Of a stretch of 64,000 bases of DNA, positions 55,326-64,000 are shown piece by piece. The position numbers and the translations under genes are program-made. The stretch is taken from positions 2,728,001 to 2,792,000 of the forward strand of contig JBCAQO010000006.1 of assembly GCA_039111635.1 (NCBI GenBank), read 5' to 3'. Under the pieces are notes generated by a model, which saw only the letters and a list, made by a program, of their open reading frames with translations, did not search any database and was not told where the DNA came from. Origin of the DNA: Heterobasidion occidentale (Eukaryota > Basidiomycota > Agaricomycetes > Russulales > Bondarzewiaceae). Within the stretch, counting starts at the first letter, position 1. Each line of letters opens with the position of its first letter.

Positions 55326-57110
55326 TCACCGCGCGAACCCGGTCTGCATCTCCATCTGCTGCGCGTACTGCGGCGCCGGCGCCGGCATGTCGTGGTAGCG
55401 CTGCTGCGGCGGCGACGACGGGCCCTTGATGTCGTGCATCGACTCGGACGGCTTGTCGTCCACCGCAGCCATCGCGGCCGACGGATCGCCGATGCCCGCG
55501 CGGGTGCCCCAGCCGGTCTACCAGCACGCCAAACGCGTCAGTCCGGGAGGGGGGCAAGAAGACAAGAGAACGGCAAGCGCCGCGGATCCGGGCGTACCTC
55601 GTGAAGCGTGAACAGGGCGTAGATCTTCATGATCGCGAAGTAGTATCCGAAGAGGATGAACGCGGGGACGTAGATCACGTCCTGTGGGCGGTTCCACAGG
55701 TGCGGGAGGAGCTTCGCGGTGCGCGTTGCCGTGAGCCACACGACGTAACAAATGACGACGTTCCTGCATCGGGAAATAACAAATTTTGTGAGATCGGGGG
55801 GGCGCATTCGGAGAGCGCGCGAGCGGAGACGCACCACCACGGCAAGTGGAAGCCGCCTTGGTCTGTGGGTATCGTGCTCTTGTAGACGACGTAGGCGACC
55901 AGGCCCGGGCCTGCGAGAAGGGTGAAAGGGTTGAAGAGCTTGTCGACCTGCAAACGCGCCTTCGTGAGCAAGCCAACGCGAGCAGGGGAAGAAAACGCGT
56001 GCCATGGTATACGCGACGTAGGGATGCGAGGTCCAGATCTGTCTCTCCATGAAGAGCGAGCGCAGGTCGGAGCGCCACGTGTTGCGCGTCCAGCGGAGGA
56101 CCTGCTTGAGGAAGCGCCAATTGGGCTTCATCGTGCTGAGCAGCTCGGCCTCCTTGCAGCACTGGACGTAGGTGCTCCAGCCGTGGGTGACCATCCAGCG
56201 GGTGAGGAACTTGTCGTCGCCCGAGTTGAGGTGGTACTTGCCGAGCCAGTAGTCGTGGGTGAAGCCGTGGAGGAACTCGGGGTCCTTGAGGATGACGGTG
56301 CGGTAGGCGGCGGTGCGGCCGGAGAGGCAGGGCAGGCCGCCGTCGATGTGGGTGGAAGAGGCGATCTCGATGTTGCGGATGGTGAGGCGGAAGGCGGCGA
56401 GGACCTCCCAGACGGTCATGCGGTCGCCGACGGGCTGTACGCGCTGGGAGGTGCCGACGCCGCCGACCTTCTGGTCCTCGAAGCAGGCGAGGACGGAGGG
56501 AAGGAGGGTGGAGGGCCAAATTGCGTCGTCGTCGGCGAAAAAGATGATGTCGGTGGTGGTGTTCTTGATGCCGTGGGACATCTGGAGGCGCTTGTTGGCG
56601 AAGGGGACGGTGAGGACGCGGATGCGCTCTGGGTCGACGGCGTTTGCGAGGTCCTGGAGGGGCGCGCATCTTCTCCTCTGTGATGATGATGATCTCCTTT
56701 GGCTTTCCGACGAGCCAGGAGTGGGCGGCCTCCTTGAACTCCTCACCGGCGTCGATGGTGGGGACGATGATGGTGACATCTTCCGAGGCGATGTAGGTGG
56801 GGTTTTCTGGGAGGGGAACGGGCTTGTAGACGAAGGACGAGGATACGTATGCTGTACCAGAGGTAGCGGTAGAAGCTGGAAAGGGAGAAGCGAGGGTGAG
56901 CGTCAGGGCATACGGGTCGACGACGGTTTGATGGGGCGGCGGGGTGATCGACAGAAAGAAGGCGCAGAGACACAGCATTCGCAGGGACTCACCCGATGAC
57001 GCCAAATGGGATGACTGGGAGAGGGCGAGTCGGTGAGTGCGGTGGAGGCGAGCGGGGGAGGGGAGGACGGGCTCACATATTGGAAACTGGTCTTTTGTGA
57101 GGTACAACAT
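55326..57110 (-). CDS. Cps1-like family 2 polysaccharide glycosyltransferase
   Basis: Proteins of this fungal family are membrane glycosyltransferases; Cryptococcus Cps1 is the best known member and acts in cell-wall or capsule polysaccharide synthesis. Exons on the minus strand are 57110-57077, a 22-nt microexon 57014-56993, 56875-56003, 55947-55835, 55763-55598 and 55517-55326. The start reads MLYLTKDQFPIFIPFGVIGF. Conserved blocks include EDVTIIVPTIDAG, IIFFADDDAIWP with the DxD-type acids, GRTAAYRTVILKDPEFLHGF, HLNSGDDKFLTRWMV and the QVLRWTRNTWRSDLRS motif (QxxRW). Two C-terminal hydrophobic stretches follow (LFNPFTLLAGPGLVAYVVY; VIYVPAFILFGYYFAIM). Two frame changes near 56845 and 56660 interrupt the large exon. 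Intron 56002-55948 is GC-AG. The conserved product suggests the breaks may be sequence errors. Confidence 0.85.
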
Positions 57111-57999
57111 CGGACGGGACTCAGGCCAGCCGCGGCTGCGCTGGGTGTGCGTGCGTGGTCGTGATGGGCGAGTAGAGAGGGGAAGATAAAGAGCGGTGGT
57201 GTATCGACTGCAGCGACGATGGCGAAACAGACCGGTGGGCGTCGACGGCGACGGCGGGCAGAAGGCTAGTAATAAGGACGGACGGGCTGACGCTTACAAA
57301 CACGACATAACCTTCGCTCCACCCCGGCGGACTTTCAATCCCGGCGCGTCTGCACTCGCAGCCTCTTCCCTGCAGCCAAGCTGCCGCCAAGCCGTCTCTC
57401 CGTGTCAAGCCTGTCTCCAGTCTATTTCCATCTATCCTCTCAGCAGTCTCAAATGTTCTGTTTGACCTCATTTTCGTAGACTAGCATTCCTCACCTCCCT
57501 CCTGCCCTGTCGTCTCTCGTCCGCCTTGTCCCCAATCCGGCACAGCAGCACCGCACAACAGCCCTCATATGGAACACCCGTCCCTGTGCTATATTTGCAT
57601 CCCCGTCTCCTACTTCCTCTGCCAACAAACACCCACTCCCGCGCCTCGCTACCGACCGCGCCTTTTTCCCACCGTGCACTTGCGGCGCCGGCGCATAGAT
57701 AATTTACGTGCTGGAACATTCGATTCTGTATCAATGTACGGTGGACAGGCTATAAACACAACGATGGACGATTCGTGACTACAGGACGAGACGGGATGTG
57801 GACGGAAAGAGCAGCGGACAGCACACGGAAGAAGAAAAAACCGGAAAATGTAAAAAGCTAACTGAGTGATGCGAGACCGCCGCGTGAGAGCGCTTGTGGA
57901 TGTGAGGAGAGAGATGCGTCATGGTGTCGTGGCCTGCGAGCGCGGCGTTCGTCGTTCGGATGGCAGATATCTAGAAATGAGCGCACGTGGTGCGCGCGC
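57111..57999. other. Promoter side of the glycosyltransferase and 3' flank of the RBR ligase
   Basis: Plus-strand C/T-rich sequence at about 57310-57680 reads as A/G-rich upstream of the minus-strand glycosyltransferase start. The remainder (57700-57999) is the presumed 3' UTR of the RBR ligase. No gene is recognised. Confidence 0.4.
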
Positions 58000-60136
58000 T
58001 CACTCGAAGCCCTCCACTTCGACGTTCCAGGACCAGCGCCCCTCCTGGTACCCGGCCGCCGTGTCCTCGAGCACGATCTCGTTCCGCTTCTGCACGTACA
58101 CCGTCTTGTCCGTCACCTTCTGCCGCAGCGTCGGGATCGTCTCCGCCTCGATCGGCGACTCGAGCAGCTCCGACAGGTCCTCGACCGCCCGTTCCAGGTC
58201 CCTGTGCGACGGTGAGCGCCCGTCGGTGCACGTGTCGGGCGAAAGCTCACCTCTGGTTGTCCTCGAAGAGCTCCTTGTGGTTGCCCTTGTCGAGGTAGTA
58301 CGCCATCGCGTACGTCCACTTGAGCGTCGTGCGGCACTTCTCCACCTCGTCGACGGCCTTCTTCATGAACTGCACCTCGATCCACGTCAGGTCCGTCGTC
58401 ACCTGCATCTCCTCCATCTTCTTCTCCGTCTTCACGTACAGCTCGACCGATAGCTTCGCAGACTGCTCGTGGTTGGCCCAGCGGTTGTAGTACTGCACGG
58501 ACCGACCTCAGATCCTCGGCGTCCTGCGCGCGCGAAAAGAAGAAAAAAACACTCACGTGCAGATAGCGCTCGAGGGAGGCGCGGCTGCGCGATTGCGCGT
58601 CGCGGGCTTCGACCCCTGCCTTCTCGTCGTATCGGTTGCACGAGTACCACGCCGTGCCGTGGTCGACCCACGGACCTGGAACGCAAGACGGTCAGCACCG
58701 ATCACCCGCAGCCGACGCGGTCCGCCTCACCCATGCACACCCAGCAGAACTCGTACTTGCACTTCTTGCACGTCATGTGACTACGATCCGACGTCAGCCC
58801 TTCTCTCGCGCACGCGATGGCGAGAAACCGACACCTACTTGCACCCGCCGTTCTTCTCGATCGTGCTCTGGCATTTGCTGCACTCCTTCGTGTTGCTCTT
58901 GATCCAGTTGGCCGTCTCGCTGTCGTCGTGGCACTTCTGCAGCCACATCTTGGCCACCGAGCACAGGACCGGCCTGTGGTCGCCCTCGACCGCGCAGCCG
59001 AAGCAGAACAGGTGCTTCGAGTCGGCGCCGCACACGACGGTGGGCACGATCGCGGCCAGCGAGGAGCGCGAGGCTGCGGAGGGGCAGGACACGGTGTGCG
59101 AGCACGAGGGGTACGGGCAGAACTTGAGGTTCGGGTTGCTGGCGACGTAGCTGCGCCTCAGGAGCTCGTGGAAGCGGGCCACGGTGTCGACGTTGCCGTC
59201 GAGCGCGGCGCGCACGAAGGTGTCGGTGCACACGACGCCGCAGTCCTCGGCCATGCACACGATGCGGTGCTCGCCCTCCTCGCGGATCTTGCTCGTGACA
59301 TACGCGGACCAGCAGTCCGTGCAGAACGTGTGCCCGCACACGAGCGCGAGCGTCTTAGTCTGCGAGTCGTCGAAGCAGATGGTGCAAATTCGCGGGTTGA
59401 CAGGCGGGGTGGGGTAGCGCGCTGCGGACGAGCGCGTGACGGGGCGGATGGACACTGGCGCGGGAGTTGACGGCGGAGATGGGGGAGGGGCTGGAGAGAT
59501 GCCCGCCGCTACGGAGATGGCCAATGAATTGTCTAGGAACTTGTCGATCAGCCTGTCCTTGTTCCAGTCGAGGTGGCGCAGAAGCAGCGCGGCGGCGTCG
59601 TTCTGTGTGTGGGCAGTGAAGGCCGGTGCAGGCGCCAGTGAACAGATGCACGTACGTCAACACCGAAGATGGAGCTGATGTGGTCGACATCAGCCTTGAT
59701 GAGGTCCTCGACCATGGCCTGTGTGAGATCGTCATATTCGACTTCATACGACTTCTTCTTGCCTTTGTTGGCGATGATCTTGATATCATCCTGGAAGTTG
59801 TCCATGTCCATGTCGTCTTCGGACGATGCAGACGCTGTGGACGGGAGGGGTTGCTTATCAGCACGCGGTTCAGGGGTGGGATGCGTGCGCAGTGGGGACA
59901 CCAGTATGTTGTGCATCCTGGAAGGCGTAATCCGAGTTGGATCGACGGACGACGATGGCAGGGGAGGCGCTCATGGCGACAGCCAAGGTATGTGTATTCC
60001 TAAGCTGCGATGGCTGGTGTCCCCACCGGGCACATAACAGGCGGAGAGTGGCTGACATACCGTCCTCTGGGTCGATCATCTCTTCGTCCTCGTCGTAGTA
60101 TTCGTTGTCGTCGTCTGAGAACTCGTAGTCGGACAT
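58000..60136 (-). CDS. Ariadne-type RBR E3 ubiquitin ligase
   Basis: Seven exons (60136-60061, 59834-59656, 59602-58839, 58780-58731, 58675-58557, 58492-58251, 58201-58000) give 543 residues without any frame correction. The order is an acidic N-terminus ([20 protein letters not shown]), a UBA-like helix region, RING1 from about residue 158 (CTICFDDSQ...[10 protein letters not shown]), IBR, RING2 with IEKNGGCNHMTC, and a helical Ariadne domain ([40 protein letters not shown]). RBR ligases take ubiquitin from an E2 onto the RING2 cysteine, here about Cys339, before passing it to a target. In Ariadne proteins the C-terminal domain folds back and inhibits this until activation. The start lies 189 bp from the oppositely oriented lysyl-tRNA synthetase. 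Confidence 0.93.
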
Positions 60137-60325
60137 GGCTTGTATGTCTGCGGAGGCTGGAGTGGCGATGGGGGAGGGAGAGGAGGAGGGCAGTGAGTCA
60201 GACGCGAGGCGTTAATGGGTGAGGAGAGGAGCGCGACGACGGCGCCGGCCGGGGGAGGTGGACACGCTCGATTCAGACTCCGCGCGGACTCTTCCTCGCC
60301 TTCCTAATCCGTCCAGGCTCCAGTT
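60137..60325. promoter_or_regulatory. Bidirectional promoter of the RBR ligase and lysyl-tRNA synthetase
   Basis: Only 189 bases separate the two divergent start codons. The region is GC-rich, has no TATA box that I can see, and has a C/T-rich stretch ahead of the synthetase start. Confidence 0.6.
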
Positions 60326-62767
<2,442 letters not shown>

Positions 62768-63673
62768 GGTCTGTGCTGCTTGGCTTTTTGCTCGGAGATG
62801 CGCACCTCGGTGCTCTCTCCCGTGCTCTCCTGTGCAAGAACGACTGTCGGACGACGGCCCCGCGGGGGCTTGGCTGTCCGTCGTGGGCTTGCATGTATCT
62901 CCCCCGAGTCTCGAGTACTTTGAAAAGAAAACGACGCGCTGTCGAGGACAGGAGCGCGTCGGTGTCGATATCATCAGAGCCACGTACGCATCGACCCCGA
63001 GCACACATGCAAAACGCCGCTGCGCATGCACGGTGGAAAGGCGTGAACATTCTATGACAGCGTGGTCAAGTGGCTTGAACGAACAAAGCGATTACATAGG
63101 CGGGTCGCGCTGAGAATGCAAACGGATCGTGCACTGACCAAGCTGCCGACTGATGAGAACCCTCGCCTGCGCTACGAGAGAGAAAGTCCCCCGATGGGCA
63201 TGGTCATCGCTGCGTACAGGACACCCGCGACGACCACGACACTCCTAAGCCCGGCACATGTCTGCGCGCACCACAGGGGCTCCCAAATCTGCTCAATCGC
63301 ACGTCTGTCTTTTCTTACAAGACGGCCCCCGGCTTTCCATCACAGGAGGCACGCAACACATGTATGTATATATATATATGAGTTTTAAGCGTGACCGGTG
63401 GGGGTATCAAATGCAAGAAGGACAACAACAACAACAGCAGCAGCAGCAGCAACGACGGGCGCGGCCAAGCAGAACACCGCGGAGGCAATGTACGGGTGCG
63501 GAGACGGGTGGGGCAGATAGTAGGCCGGCGTGCCCATATAGAACGGGCGGGGTGGGGCGAGCAAGATGCCGGCGCACACGGAGAAACAATACATATCCAT
63601 ACATACGCACATATGCACGCGCCAGCCGATCGCCTCGGCGCCCCCACTCCCGCTTCCTCGAGGCCCATGCGCC
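62768..63673. other. Convergent 3' flanks, microsatellite
   Basis: No gene is recognised between the synthetase stop and the stop of the next minus-strand gene. A CAA/CAG trinucleotide tract lies at 63422-63455 and a short TA repeat at about 63363-63380. Confidence 0.5.
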
Positions 63674-64000
63674 TCAGGCGCCTCGCGCGGTGTCCGGCGC
63701 CGCAGACGCGTCTGCGACGAAGACGTTTGTGTTTTTGAGGTTGAGGAAGGAGAACTGCGGGGAGAGCGGAGCGGGTCAGGCGCGTCGCGTCGCTGCGGAC
63801 GTCATGTCAGAGGGGGTGCTCACCTCCGCGAGCTCGGGGCTCGCGTGCCGGTTGTAGTTTTGGTAGATCAGGTTTGGCTGAAACGTGTGTGAGCACCGTG
63901 GCTGAACGGGACGGCGCGGACGTACCTCGGTCATGAACGCGCGCAAGCCTGCGCGCTCGAGCGCCTCCCACCACTTGAGCAGCTCGTCGAAGGGCCTGTT
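63674..64000 (-). CDS. 3' end of an unidentified conserved gene (partial)
   Basis: On the minus strand three exons (64000-63926, 63877-63824, 63755-63674) encode RPFDELLKWWEALERAGLRA, PNLIYQNYNRHASPELAE and FSFLNLKNTNVFVADASAAP, with a stop at 63676-63674. The introns have clean GT-AG ends. The pattern of an aromatic-rich helix followed by EPNLxY and EFSFxN recalls the C-terminal part of some fungal FkbM/METTL24-like methyltransferases. That is only a weak impression, and the 5' part lies outside the window. Confidence 0.5.

Noticed and set aside
55922..56999. Plus-strand open frames of over 200 codons opposite the glycosyltransferase
   Set aside because: They are antisense to a strongly conserved coding exon and their residues are composition-driven.
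58817..59470. Plus-strand open frame of 217 codons
   Set aside because: It is antisense to the RING1/IBR exon of the RBR ligase and has no recognisable motif.

Overview
The window looks like nuclear DNA from an agaricomycete (mushroom-forming basidiomycete). Genes are split by many 50-90 bp introns, a DASH-complex subunit is present, and the left gene is an adenylation-carrier-reductase enzyme of the kind common in these fungi. There is also an F-box family gene and dense Gypsy and Copia LTR retrotransposons. A 100-base N run at 54685-54784 marks a draft-assembly gap, so scaffold order across it is unproven.

Left arm (1-17.1 kb). A 19-exon NRPS-like A-T-R reductase gene (795-5223) and a compact DAD4 gene for a kinetochore DASH subunit (5654-6044, minus) come first. 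They are followed by a decayed OTT_1508-like deaminase-family gene (6472-8332) and an F-box gene (8838-10849). A very GC-rich stretch then holds a single-pass membrane protein with a long low-complexity tail (13977-17085). The reductase, deaminase-like and F-box genes need several one-base frame corrections; DAD4 does not.

Centre (18.4-54.7 kb) is a nest of mobile elements. A second deaminase-like gene (minus strand, pieces at 31408-30914 and 19241-18990) was split by an LTR of Gypsy family 1 (TSD TGCCC). That LTR then received a full-length Gypsy-1 (19470-30242, TSD TTATG) and a 282-bp poly-A-like retroposon (13-bp TSD). Gypsy-2 starts at 32235 inside another host gene fragment. A Copia element (33068-37950, TSD CTAAC) sits in its 5' LTR, and an inverted solo copy of the same LTR (40877-41710, TSD AGGAC) sits in its protease region. 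Gypsy-3 (45461-54322, minus) abuts its tail. All three Gypsy elements are chromodomain-bearing. All three show the same self-priming geometry: a TATA box, then 31-34 nt downstream a 10-nt start sequence complementary to a 10-nt site that begins 2 nt after the 5' LTR.

Right arm (54.8-64 kb) is ordinary gene-dense sequence. It has a Cps1-like family 2 glycosyltransferase (minus), an Ariadne-type RBR ubiquitin ligase (minus), a divergently transcribed lysyl-tRNA synthetase whose two in-frame starts suggest a mitochondrial and a cytosolic form, and the 3' end of one further gene (minus).

The least explained structure is inside Gypsy-1 between its last ORF and the 3' LTR. About 17 irregularly spaced copies of a roughly 20-nt motif alternate with a dozen different perfect hairpins (27226-28886).
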